Source: Pigoraptor chileana (Eukaryota; Opisthokonta; Filasterea). Taken from it: 25,081 nt of DNA. The first letter of the stretch is position 1; each line of letters begins with the position of its first letter. Below the pieces are notes generated by a model. That model made no database searches and was not told the origin of the DNA. It was given only the letters and a program-made list of their open reading frames with translations. Below are positions 1 to 9,960 of this stretch, one piece after another. The position numbers and the translations under genes are program-made. The stretch lies in NCBI GenBank assembly GCA_943704495.1, contig CALSCR010000703.1, forward strand, positions 1-25,081. The letters run 5' to 3'.

Positions 1-62
1 CTCTGCATCGTCCGGGTTTAGCCACCATGTCACCAGTCTCATCCCGTCGCCTGGGAACGGTC

Positions 63-106
63 TGACGTCAACACACACGTCGACACGTCACACCAGGTTG
101 ACGTCA
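63..106. promoter_or_regulatory. Pair of CRE-like TGACGTCA palindromes upstream of the Myb gene
   Basis: Two perfect TGACGTCA octamers lie at 63-70 and 99-106, with a related ACACGTCAC half site between them at 83-91. They are about 55-100 bp upstream of the ATG at 160. TGACGTCA is the classical CREB/ATF bZIP site; use of these copies as a promoter is an inference. A third TGACGTCA overlaps the stop codon of the same gene (1753-1760). Confidence 0.4.
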
Positions 107-159
107 CCTCGGCCGCGCCACTAAAATGATCGAATCGCTTCAAATTCAGTGGGCATATA

Positions 160-1755
160 ATGCTCAATAAAAGCGACATCCGCGAGTACGCCACATCTGT
201 CCGTGCGCGATTCTATTCTTCTGGAATGTTGGTGCTGCGTGCGACAGGCGTGGGGCTTCGGCCGCGTGGCTGTGGATCATCTTCCGCGTGGTCTCATTAT
301 GCCCACTTTAAGGTTTCGTTGCACACGCGGGGAGGATGCGACCACGTGCGCACAGTCTGCGCGCTGTCGTCGCCCGCCCAACACAGCACTCTGTCGACTG
401 TGCCCACTGTGCGGGTGAGGGGCGCCCACTCCCACTCCCACTCCCACTCTGACGCAGCACTCTCGCCTACATTGTCGCTGTCGACGGCGGGACTGCGCAG
501 TGGGATTCAGCGTGACGACGCACCGGAGCCCATCGCAGCTTCAAAGCGACTAGGCCACAATTTCGCGCCATTCCTTACTACGGAATTGTATGCGAGCGCA
601 AAAAAGGTATTTGCTGAGTGGACACGTGACTCATCCCTACAAGGAGGCGGTGGCACGCGTGGGCCATACACGAAGTATTGGGACGAAATGCGCGCAATTT
701 TAAAGGAAAATAATGCGATATCAGTCGTCGCTGCCCGACATTCCCGGCACTTCACTATGGAGGACGACCGGCGCATAATCGAGTGGATCAAAGAGGGACA
801 GGGATGGACTGAAATTGGGCGCGCACTCGGAAAGAGCCCAGTGCAAATATTGCGAAGATTTACGGGTTCGTTGGATCCGCGACTGCGCCATGCACCGTTC
901 ACTGCGGAGGAGGACGCCGCCATCCACGCGCACGTGAGTGCGCACGGAGAGGGAAATTGGGCGGTATTATCAGCGAAAATGGGACGCACGCGCAGTACTG
1001 TGGCCCTGCAAATTCGATACAGACACAAACTGCGGCCTGACACGAAGAAGGGAGTGTGGAGTGACGACGAGCGTCGGCGTCTTCTGGAGGGCATTGTGAA
1101 GCACGGAAGGGCCTGGGTTGCAGTTGCGAGTCACGTGGGCACGGGGCGGACTCCACTGCACTGTCAAAATACTGCGAGACAAGAATTCAGGGGTTTTGAT
1201 TATGCGGGTACCGTTCGAGGGAAGCGCTTTACCCCGGATGAAGACGCATACCTCTGCATCGCAGTCGAGCGATATGAACGCAATTGGGACAAAGTGGCGG
1301 AGGATTTTCCAGGACGAGGCAAGTTCGTATTGAGGAACAGATATGGCCGCATTCTCTCACAGTGGCTGCAAGTACCATATACGCGGGATATGCGTGCGTC
1401 GCTGCGTGCGCTTTTGCGAGGAGACGGCGACGTGGTGAGCAAACTGGCGGCCCAGTTCAAGGACATCGATGCGGCCAAGGGATGGGTTGCACTTGAGCTC
1501 GGGATGGACGACGGATCGCAGGTGGACTGGGCGCGGGTGAACGGGGCGTCGGGGGCGGAGAGGTCGGCTGCACTGGACGCCGTGGAGAAGGATATAGTGC
1601 CACGAGTGACGGCGGAGGAGTGGAAGGAGGGAGCGTCGGCAGTGTGGGTTCCCGCATGGCGGTGGGAGCGGCCTATATGCGAGGGAAGGAAAGCGCCGAT
1701 TGAGGCCGTCGCAAACCATTCAAAGATACAAATGTTTGTGAGTCGTTCACAGTGA
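160..1755 (+). CDS. Intronless four-repeat Myb/SANT-domain protein
   Basis: A single 531-residue ORF with four consecutive Myb/SANT repeats at about residues 196-240, 247-291, 298-343 and 356-400. The spaced aromatic core residues are visible (W209/W216, W267, W300/W319, W376), each repeat starting with an acidic FTxEED-like patch. Myb repeats bind DNA, so a nuclear DNA-binding or transcription role is expected. Four tandem repeats recall SNAPC4-type or fungal-style multi-Myb proteins, but no orthologue is assigned. The first 130 residues are low-complexity and include an HSHSHSHS run encoded by a CCCACT tandem, so the true start could lie downstream, for example at the in-frame ATG at 688. 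An unannotated 5' intron is also possible. After the repeats there is an acidic, Trp-containing tail without a domain I recognise. Unlike all neighbouring genes it shows no intron in the conserved part. Confidence 0.75.
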   Translation: MLNKSDIREYATSVRARFYSSGMLVLRATGVGLRPRGCGSSSAWSHYAHFKVSLHTRGGCDHVRTVCALSSPAQHSTLSTVPTVRVRGAHSHSHSHSDAALSPTLSLSTAGLRSGIQRDDAPEPIAASKRLGHNFAPFLTTELYASAKKVFAEWTRDSSLQGGGGTRGPYTKYWDEMRAILKENNAISVVAARHSRHFTMEDDRRIIEWIKEGQGWTEIGRALGKSPVQILRRFTGSLDPRLRHAPFTAEEDAAIHAHVSAHGEGNWAVLSAKMGRTRSTVALQIRYRHKLRPDTKKGVWSDDERRRLLEGIVKHGRAWVAVASHVGTGRTPLHCQNTARQEFRGFDYAGTVRGKRFTPDEDAYLCIAVERYERNWDKVAEDFPGRGKFVLRNRYGRILSQWLQVPYTRDMRASLRALLRGDGDVVSKLAAQFKDIDAAKGWVALELGMDDGSQVDWARVNGASGAERSAALDAVEKDIVPRVTAEEWKEGASAVWVPAWRWERPICEGRKAPIEAVANHSKIQMFVSRSQ

Positions 1756-2621
1756 CGTCATGACCATTATCGGTGAATTGCACTTTAACTTCCATGGATC
1801 TAACAGTGAATCTAACAGTGACAGTGACAGTGAGGCGCCAGCTTTCTTGCACATGGAATCCGTTGTCGCAAGGAGACATATGTTTGGGAAAAGATGATAG
1901 GTTTATCTGATATCCTCGATTTTAATCACACGTGACATATAGAGGCAGTATTCGTTGGTAGGAAGATGTGGGTACTCTCGTGCCACAGCCACATCCACAA
2001 CCGCGATAGCCACACGCACACGCACACACACTGCAGCATTCTGCCCAGTTACCAATTCTTACAAATCTGGAATATAGACTAGACCAACAGAAAAATGTGC
2101 GGCACGAGACAGACTGGGTTGAAAGAGGGACCTCACGATATGCAGTCATAAAAGTATATTTTCCAGTCGGAAACGGAGAAATGTCTTACGGTCGGAGAAA
2201 GAGGACCATGTAATGTCAGGTATCAGGTGTGCGCAATCTCTCTCTATCGTCCATCTGTGGAGTCCATGGGCACAGCGCCTAAGACACTGACTGAATCCTA
2301 CATCTCTATCAGCTAGCAATCTCAGTTCGCAGCCGCAGTGTGTTCACCCTGTGCAAGCAAAGGTGCGTATGTGTACAAGTGTGTGCGTGTGGGCGCGCGC
2401 ATGTGTGTGTCTCGGCATGAGCACGTCTGAACCGCCGAATGTGCACTGTCCCATCGGTACAAAGAAGGAGAGTTCTTCTACATCCTAAAATGCCTTAAGT
2501 CCACAGGAGCGAGACAGCCGGAGAGACAGAGAGGCAACTGAGAACATCTCCGAATCCTGAATTGCGCCCGATTTGTTGGGCATGGTAGCCGCGCCCGACT
2601 CATCAGGGGTACCACTGCGTC
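1756..2621. other. Convergent intergenic region (3' ends of Myb gene and the 2622-3745 gene)
   Basis: No coding exon is supported here. The stretch holds a short tandem of (tc/ga)taacagtgacagtga type around 1800-1834, CA/GT-rich patches around 1990-2032 and 2360-2412, and one copy of the dispersed 53-bp repeat. It must contain the 3' ends of two convergent transcripts, but no polyadenylation signal can be assigned with confidence. Confidence 0.5.
2255..2307 (+). repeat. Dispersed 53-bp repeat, copy 1
   Basis: This copy begins CTGTGGAGTCCATGGGCAC and continues through CAGCGCCTAAGACACTGACT to a CT-rich end. The same unit recurs on the minus strand near 10556-10607 and on the plus strand at 23966-24018, 24019-24070, 24127-24180 and, diverged, near 24868-24895. 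All copies are outside coding exons. Confidence 0.8.
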
Positions 2622-3745
2622 TCATAGAGTACCGCCGAGAGCCTCCGTCACAACGACGTCAAGACCCGGAAAGGCGTTGGCAAATGACGTTCTCAGCGCA
2701 GTCCTGTCGGCGTCATCATTACCCCACTGGGCAATAAGTGGTAAAACGCTCTCGATTGCAGCGCCGTACCTGCCAATAAATAAGGCAAGAAGTGCATCTG
2801 CCGCACTGCACGCGCGAAAGTCCTTATCTGCACGATGGGTTGTGTTTGCAAAGCCCGCCAATCGGCTGTCGAGGGATCCACCCTCGTTGAGCAAACCAAC
2901 GGCGATTGTGTCGTTATTGGAAAGTGCGAGGGTGGCATTGGCCGATGTGGCGATTGGGGAGGGAACTTTTGCGTGTCGAGAGACGGAACTGGCCTGTGAA
3001 ATTGCCCCTGAATTCACTCTGTTGTACCGGGTGGGTGCGGTATGTGTGTGTGTGTATGCGCCAGTGGTTTCGTGCCCGGTGAGTGACGTATAGTGGGTGG
3101 CGATGTGTGCACAAATACCAAAGGGCACCTTGCACACGGCAAACCGAAAAGGCATACACACGTACAATTATTTTACCACAAGCCGACACGGCAGGGGCTC
3201 ACGCATGCGATACAAAGCAATTTGAAATATTTGATACACACTCACATAATCGTCATTCAAACCGGCAATTATGGACAAACACGCACATGCAACACACGCA
3301 CACACACACAACACGCACCTCGACTGCGGAGTTGAAGAACCCGCCAACGCAAAAGCAGAGCCGTCGAACCTCACTATGCGCGCCCCTTTTTGTCCGAGTT
3401 CTCGCGACATTTGAAAGAAGGTGGCAATTAGCGCCCCGAGACGAATGTCAGTGCCATCCAACGCATTCGCCGCATCCGTTGGCTTCATACGCTTTGGATA
3501 AAAAAACAGTGCGATGAAAGTGAGTGCACTTGCGTTTGTTATGTGCTAGTGTAAGTGTGGTATGAGTGCGCGTGCTTACGTTTGCTGCATGTGCTTGCTC
3601 GTGCTTTTGTGTGAGTATAATAAACTGATACCAAATTTGTCCACATGTCACAGCCAAGGGCTGGTGTGCATCTTGCGCATTACGATACCTTTGCATACAA
3701 AACCGCACCCGAAGGCAGGGCGACAAACGCAACAGTGACAGTCAT
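2622..3745 (-). CDS. Unrecognised 208-residue protein, three exons, tentative longin-like layout
   Basis: Exons on the minus strand: 3745-3689, 3491-3319 and 3018-2622. Introns are 197 and 300 bp with donors GTATCG and GTGCGT; the first acceptor follows a T-rich tract. Phases (0, then 2) agree, giving 627 bp including TGA. The product starts MTVTVAFVALPSGAVLYAK. A hydrophobic strand, a helix (about 31-48, LGALIATFFQMSRELG), further strands (RIVRFDGSAFALA; NDTIAVGLLN), then a second helix (ADALLALFIGRYGAAIESVL) and the end LRTSFANAFPGLDVVV suggest a longin-type alpha/beta fold with a Ser/Ala-rich loop inserted. That fold is only a visual inference and I do not recognise the family. There is no signal peptide or clear membrane segment. 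It is head-to-head with the ISPD-SDR gene, with about 375 bp between the start codons. Confidence 0.6.
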
Positions 3746-4120
3746 GTTTGTTTGCATGAGGCGCATAGCATATTGGGTTGCTGCTTGGTCTGTGTACGTC
3801 GGGTACAATCTCTATGTTTATCTCTGTTGATGGTGGGGCCGTACTGCGGAACTGAAGCAATTCCGCGAACGGATCACGTGATCATACACCACGTGATCCA
3901 CAAGGGCACTCACGTGAGTGCCCTGTCACCTGGACCTGTCAAAATGTGACAGCACTTTCGGTTTTTGTTGGTCTCTTCTTGTGAAAGATTAAGTTGGCGC
4001 CGTTTGAAAAGTATATTTTTTACACTGTTTGATGCATTTTTCAAAGAAAAATTACTTTGGGTCTTCTACATCAGATTACGCCTCCGCCTAGGATTGTCCG
4101 ACACTCTTATCTCTTCCCAG
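3746..4120. promoter_or_regulatory. Divergent promoter region with CACGTG palindromes and TGTCA sites
   Basis: This 375-bp gap separates two head-to-head start codons (3745 minus, 4121 plus). It carries three CACGTG E-boxes within about 45 bp (from 3875, 3890 and 3911), then three TGTCA/TGACA elements (3924-3928, 3937-3941, 3947-3951). Just before the plus-strand ATG is a pyrimidine tract ending CTTCCCAG, so a 5'UTR intron ending at 4120 is possible. E-boxes bind bHLH factors and TGTCA/TGACA is the core of TALE homeodomain sites; their use here is inferred. Confidence 0.5.
3871..3924. repeat. Cluster of palindromes centred on CACGTG
   Basis: GATCACGTGATC at 3872-3883 is a perfect 12-bp palindrome. 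GGATCACGTG at 3871-3880 is repeated in inverted form as CACGTGATCC at 3890-3899. A perfect 22-bp palindrome with half-site AGGGCACTCAC fills 3903-3924 and is centred on a third CACGTG. Confidence 0.85.
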
Positions 4121-7100
4121 ATGGCGCTAAACGGCGACGTCGAGTCCATGCGAAACCCAATGGCAACGGCAGTGCCTCTTTCGTTGGGATTCCGAGTGTC
4201 CGCAGTTCTTCCTGCGGGTGGAACGGGAACGCGCGTGGGCATCTCTACCCCTAAACAGGTCAGACGAGATCAGTGTTTGTTTGAGAGTAATATAATAGGC
4301 GACAGATTTAAGCTTTGACTGATTCGCCCTCGCTGTCGTTTGCTTTGGCACCCTTGATATCGGCCGGCTGTCAGCTGTCATGGATATCTCCGTCACCCGT
4401 CCATCCGTGTCTCATCCACTCCACTCCATGTAACCAACTGTTTTTGATTGGGGGTGCTACTCTCACGGAATTGGGTTCACTGTCATGCAGTACTGGCCAA
4501 TCTACGGCAAGCCGCTCCTGTTCTACACTCTGGAAGTTTTTGAGAGGTCAGTAGCCTGCGGCGCTCATGACTTCAAATTCCATTTGGCGACAGCACTGCT
4601 CTGCACCTACGGACCACGTTCAACTTCTACTCAGTTGGAGATGTTGCATTTATTTTTTTGGCACTCACTGATAGTCATGTTTGGCTCCCCATTTATTGAT
4701 TGTCAATTTTACCAGCATCCCGTGGTTGTCGGAAGTAATCGTGCCCGTTTCGGAGGATGCGATCGCGGAACTTCAGAAGGTAGGTGCACCATTATTTTGT
4801 TGTCGGCGAATTCATAATCTTCGACGTTGTCTATTCATATTGACTTGAATTTGTGACCTGAGTGTGTAGTGCCCCCCGCACGCCGTCAGTTAGAGTCAAT
4901 ACATCACCTACTATCTGATCAATCTGATATTCCAAATGCCACACATGTCAATAATTGAATGCCGCAGGACATTGCAGAGTGGAAGTTCACCAAGACACGG
5001 GCTGTTTTGGGATCAAGCACACGACACCGCTCAATCAGGAGCGGAGTCATAGCCGCATCGTCACCGTTGAGCCAGACATCGACCATGCATGATGCTGTGA
5101 ATCTTATCAACGCAGGATCAGGCGCAAGTGTTGGCGCTATTAATACCGGATCACCCGCTGCCGGCGCACCCGATGTGGTGGGTTCTGCGCGGCAATCGTC
5201 ACACACAACTGAAAGTATGATCCACACCCGACTAAGTCCTAGTAACTATTCGACACATTGTTACTCTCTGAATGCGACGCAGTGACACAGGCTGCCTCGC
5301 CTGTATACTTAGTTATCGCTGGTAACTTTATAAGCACCATTACGCGTCGCCGTCACCGGATTATTATACTTTGTATTTACTTAGTGTAGTGTGTTGTTTG
5401 CACAAAAACATAGCTTGTCTTGATTGCCTCTAATCGTCTTTGGAAGCTGCATTTACATGAGATGGTCAAGTGGCCGGGGGATCATGTTGTTATAATTGAC
5501 TGCGTTAAAGCCCAGGATTTCCCTGTTAGAAATAGTGCTCTTTGTATCTTCTTTAAAACTCTAACAGGACTGTTACTTACCAAGTTACAACACTAAAATC
5601 GATCCCCCAATCGTAACGACTGAACTGAAACAGATTATCGTGCACGACATAGTGCGGCCATTTGTCGACGAAGACATTCTGCGCAAAGTGAGCATCGCTG
5701 CATTGGAACACGGGGTGAGTTTGTCTTAAAACGCACTTCGATTTTCACTGAAAATCTATCATCGGTCACGGCAGTCTTGCCTTGAGTTCAGTTGTGGACT
5801 CTGTATTGATTTTCATGGAGTGTTCGATTCAGATTCGAGAGCTCCTTAGTTTATAGTCTGTGACAGTCTGAATGCTTCAAAAGGCATGCCATGGACAATT
5901 TTCCTGACTACTGTAAAGACTTCAATTGTTATCATCAGATGATGTCTACGTCTCGACGTCTGTTAATTATAACTGCAAACTATATAATACTGTAACATGA
6001 CAGCCGAGTGCACTAACTCGCAGCCACACTGAATGATGTCGTGATTGCACATCAGGCTGCGGGTGCGATTCTTCCGCTAGTTTCGACAGTCGTCATGGCG
6101 ACAGCAGACGGCTTTCTCGATCATTCTCTTGACAGGTACTCAATCAAGTTATCCTATTGTATGCATTTTGCTGTATGCAACCATTTTTATATTGATTTCA
6201 TCATGTACCATAATAATATGACGACTATTAGGAATCCTTTATTTCAGTTCATTGTGTCGGTCATCTGACTTACACAGTTACTGTCAATGGATTACTCAAG
6301 CCTGCATATGATTTATTTTTTGACGCTAACATCCGTCGCCCTGACGCTCTCAATTGTCATAATAGGACCAAGTACCGCGCAAGCCAAACACCCCAGGCAT
6401 TCAGAACAGAGGTTATCCGCACTGCTTACGATAAGGTTAGTGCGTTTACTAAAAGTGTCTGGGTATTATAACCTTTTCAATGATAACTTTTCCGATTGCT
6501 CACAAATGAAGAGTCATAGTTATGTTCACTGTAAACCCTGAAATTTGATGAGGTACAGTAGTCCTGACATGCCCGTTGATGAAATTTATGATGCATGCTC
6601 GCCACGCCAGATGTGTCACATCGAACCAGTTCCAATCTTATCATATCATATCATTCTGATCGAATGTGACTGTGCCGTTCAATTGTCCAACCGTGCATGA
6701 ATGTATATTAATCGCTTTCGTTAGTTCATCAAATCGTCCCTATCATTTGTGAGGCCTGCCTCTGTCATAGTATGAATTGTGTGTTACTTTATACTTTGAC
6801 TCTATTACAATCATCTAATCGCCGTTAGTTGATATCTCATTAATGACATCATGTCATGCCAGTGCACCGACTACGATTTCGAGTACGGGACAGAATGTCT
6901 TCACATCGCTCTCGAATATGCCAATGCGCGCGCAAAGCTTATCGAAGGGACGCCGCTGCTCTGGAAGGTCACACACAAGCCCGACATTTATGCGGCCGAA
7001 CACATGATCAAAGGTCCGTCACTGTACTCTCACACTGTTGGCGGTGTTTTATTTTAATCTTATGATGCAGAAACTACATCACATCACTCTATTATAGTCT

Positions 7101-9960
7101 TCTTTATCTGTGTCTGCACCTCTGTCATGACAATCGAACTTCAGTCATCCTCTTATGTCACTCAATTGCCATTAATGCTATCTGTCGACACTACTTTTTT
7201 GGTTAGGAGTCTTGTGATGCGTATGTGCACTGATCCATTCGGTGACTGTCTAATGTGATATAATTACCTTGTGCAGCAAATATTACATTATCAATGGACT
7301 GTTCCGTATTGTATTAGCTTCGTAATTTCACTTTAATATCTCCTTCCTATGTAACAATTGTCGTGACTGCACTCCGGTCAATCTTGTCAATGGCTTGCTG
7401 CCTCCGATCCAGTGACAGCGGTCAGCCCGCAGGGCTGCGACTTACATGTGACAGCATTTAATGGCGCTATCGGGGTTTCGATTAATATAGTTTTTAACAT
7501 AATCCATAATTCTGACACTAATTTTCTCTATCCTGGCAAATAATTGCACGTGCCTTAACACTGACAGAGCGGCTGCGCAGCGTTGCAATAGTGACCGGTG
7601 GAGGGCGCGGAATCGGCGAGGCCGTTGCACGGGGACTGAGTGATCGTGGAATGAAGGTCAGGAATGGGCGGTATATATTTGAAATATTGTCTCCGATTTT
7701 TTTTGCAATTGTGATACTATTCCATTGCGGTGCATGACACGAGTCACGACTCATACCTACAGTCAAGTCTGACATAATAATCCTGACCTGTCTGTCCATC
7801 GGGCCTTTACAGTAATAGCCCACCACATAGACTGCTGACTGACCTGCGTGACAGACTGTCATCATTGTCAATGACAGACGTCCGTCACCGATGATTACAA
7901 TCAGCATATGTGAATTCAGTTCGTGTGTGTTGCTCGCTATCGGAATGATCGGCGGTGATGCTGATTATTAACGTTCATTGGAACATTCTAGGTCGCCGTA
8001 GTTGCGCGGACACATGCTGAAGTGGCGTCGGTTGCAGAAAAAATACGCGGTTTGCCCATCGTCGCTGACGTCTCCAAGGTGAGTTCATATTTATTTTACG
8101 TTTGCATTCAACTTTCATTACTACGCAAATGAACTTTGCAGAATTATACTCTGACTCAAAATGAGATAGCTTACCTATTACTTCACACGCGACTGTTCTA
8201 ATTAATCCGGGCCGTGTGTCTGTGTATTTATAGTCTGTGCATATCTTGCCTCCCCATGTTACTTCATTAGCGGAGCCGTTTGTGCGTCCACTTTTTCTGA
8301 TTAGTATGAGTTATCTTAGTTAAACAATTGTCTCCATTTACATGTCATTCCACATTCACATGTGCATTATAATAACTTTTTGCAGGTGGAGGATGTTGCC
8401 CGCGTATTTCGCACAGTGTACGAGGCTTTCGGCCGCATTGACGTTCTTGTGAATAATGCTGGAAGCGCCATCCACGCTCGCATTGAGGACATGGTGGGTT
8501 CATGACAATATTATGGACTCAAATGGTCTGTCAGTGACTCACAATGATTATATTAGTTAAAACTAACACATTCTAATCAATTTTTGATTTATTACAATAT
8601 CCCACTCACGTGACATGACTGCATCGGTTACCTTCGGCTGTCATGCTCGGCTGTAAATGTCAATCCCTGACGTCAACTGTGTCGGTCGGTCCATGCCATG
8701 TCGACTCCTGACCATCATTGCAAATGAATCTGAATACTTCAGACGGACGATCAGTGGGCGTCCCTGGTCAGTGGCAATCTAAGCAGCACTTTCTACTGCT
8801 CCAGAGAGGCCATGCGTGCGATGCGGACGGGCGGCCGCGGCGGCGTCATTGTCAACGTGGGATCCAGCTCTGTCAGTGGGGGCCGTGTCGGTGAGCTGTC
8901 ATGATGGAGACTATTCAGTCAATGATCAGATAATTATCTGGGACGATTTCGAGGTCCACTGGCAGTCACGAAACTATATTTGTAAATTACATTAACGACG
9001 TAATTATGCCATACTTTATTGTCATGCCTTAAGCTTGATCGTCCCCGCTGATTATACCGTTAACTCTACTGTACGCCCACCGGCAGTCGGCTGATTACTG
9101 ACACCAAGGACTTACTAAGGACCCTTTATTGCTGGCATGACACGATATCCTCTTTAATGTTGACCTCTTACCGACTGTTCTTACAGTTTGTAATAATTGC
9201 TACTGACATTACATTTAACCGTGTGAGCCACGCCGACTTTTTGCATGCAGGCGAGGGGGCCTACTCTGCAACAAAGGCTGGAATTCAGTGCCTTACCGAG
9301 ACACTTGCACTCGAAGGCCGCCCACACAACGTCTTTGCGTATTGTGTGGTTCCACGGCGCACAGCGACACAGTTAAGGAGAGACCTTTACCCTAACGAGG
9401 TGCGTTACTTTTTCAATGATAGATTAGACTAGTCTTATACTGTCGACTACCTGTTGTAGACTTGTTGCTGTTCTTTGGAGTTATACTATTTGATTTGGCC
9501 GGAATGACATGGTCATGATAAGGACTGCACGGTCAGGTTCTAATCACCGGTGACAGTGCATGACACTATCAATGCAATTAAAGCCGTGATCATGACCCAG
9601 TGTCATGGTATAACACACCAGTCTTGTAATGACCGTCGACGTCTCGGTTCTGTGTGCCCGGCCGATAGTTGGTGTCATGGTTAACTTTGCCTGGCAGCTG
9701 TGTTTTGTTTTGTTTACATCACTGTCACCCACCCGCTCGACCCTTTTTTAAATAGTACTGACTGTACCGTTCTTTAGTACTATTGTGAGTAACCGATCGC
9801 TATTATATTAATCATGATGGGTTTCAATTGTGTCGCTATTATGTCATGCTTACAGGACTCCATCAATTGTCTTGCGCCAGAGGACGTCGCCCAGACGATT
9901 GTTGGCGTTGCCACTGAATGGACGCCGTGGCTGACTGGTCACGCTTTCTGGGTCAAGTAA
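4121..9960 (+). CDS. CRPPA: Bifunctional ISPD-type cytidylyltransferase / SDR reductase fusion (putative CDP-ribitol synthase)
   Basis: Exons: 4121-4258, 4491-4546, 4716-4779, 4968-5177, 5634-5714, 6056-6135, 6366-6435, 6863-7013, 7568-7656, 7992-8078, 8386-8493, 8743-8890, 9251-9399, 9856-9960. All 13 introns are GT-AG and phase-consistent, giving 511 residues. Residues 24-283 match ISPD/CRPPA: nucleotide loop [11 protein letters not shown] with TPKQ (30-46), TRHRS (104-108), VHDIVRP (159-165), [13 protein letters not shown] (218-222), YDFEYGTEC, and an end [17 protein letters not shown]. Residues 284-511 are a complete classical [11 protein letters not shown] (293-300), basic R319 after strand 2 (suggests NADPH), NNAG (365-368), N390, catalytic Ser in GSSS (418-421) and YSATK (432-436). 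CRPPA makes CDP-ribitol from CTP and ribitol-5-phosphate; bacterial Bcs1/Acs1 joins this to an SDR that reduces ribulose-5-phosphate. The same two steps are inferred here. Exon 4 adds a Ser/Gly/Ala-rich loop of about 40 residues; its donor GTGGGT at 5178 was chosen because it restores PDVIIVHD. Confidence 0.9.
5996..9848. promoter_or_regulatory. Intronic CATGACA/TGTCATG motif cluster
   Basis: The heptamer CATGACA or its complement TGTCATG occurs at 5996, 6852, 7123 (a full TGTCATGACA palindrome), 7733, 8501, 8639, 8897, 9020, 9136, 9559, 9601, 9673 and 9842. All are in introns of the fusion gene. Thirteen sites in under 4 kb compares with about 0.5 expected for a random heptamer on both strands. 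The core TGACA/TGTCA resembles TALE-homeodomain sites, but it could be a splicing element or a word bias. No function is proved. Confidence 0.5.

Noticed and set aside
507-1094. Minus-strand ORF of 195 codons opposite the Myb gene
   Set aside because: It is antisense to well-conserved Myb repeats and rich in Arg/Ser with no recognisable domain.
5178-5285. Later donor GTATGA at 5217 for exon 4 of the ISPD-SDR gene
   Set aside because: It has a better-looking consensus but leaves phase 1, which cannot join in frame to the next exon. GTGGGT at 5178 is phase 0 and restores the family sequence PDVIIVHD.
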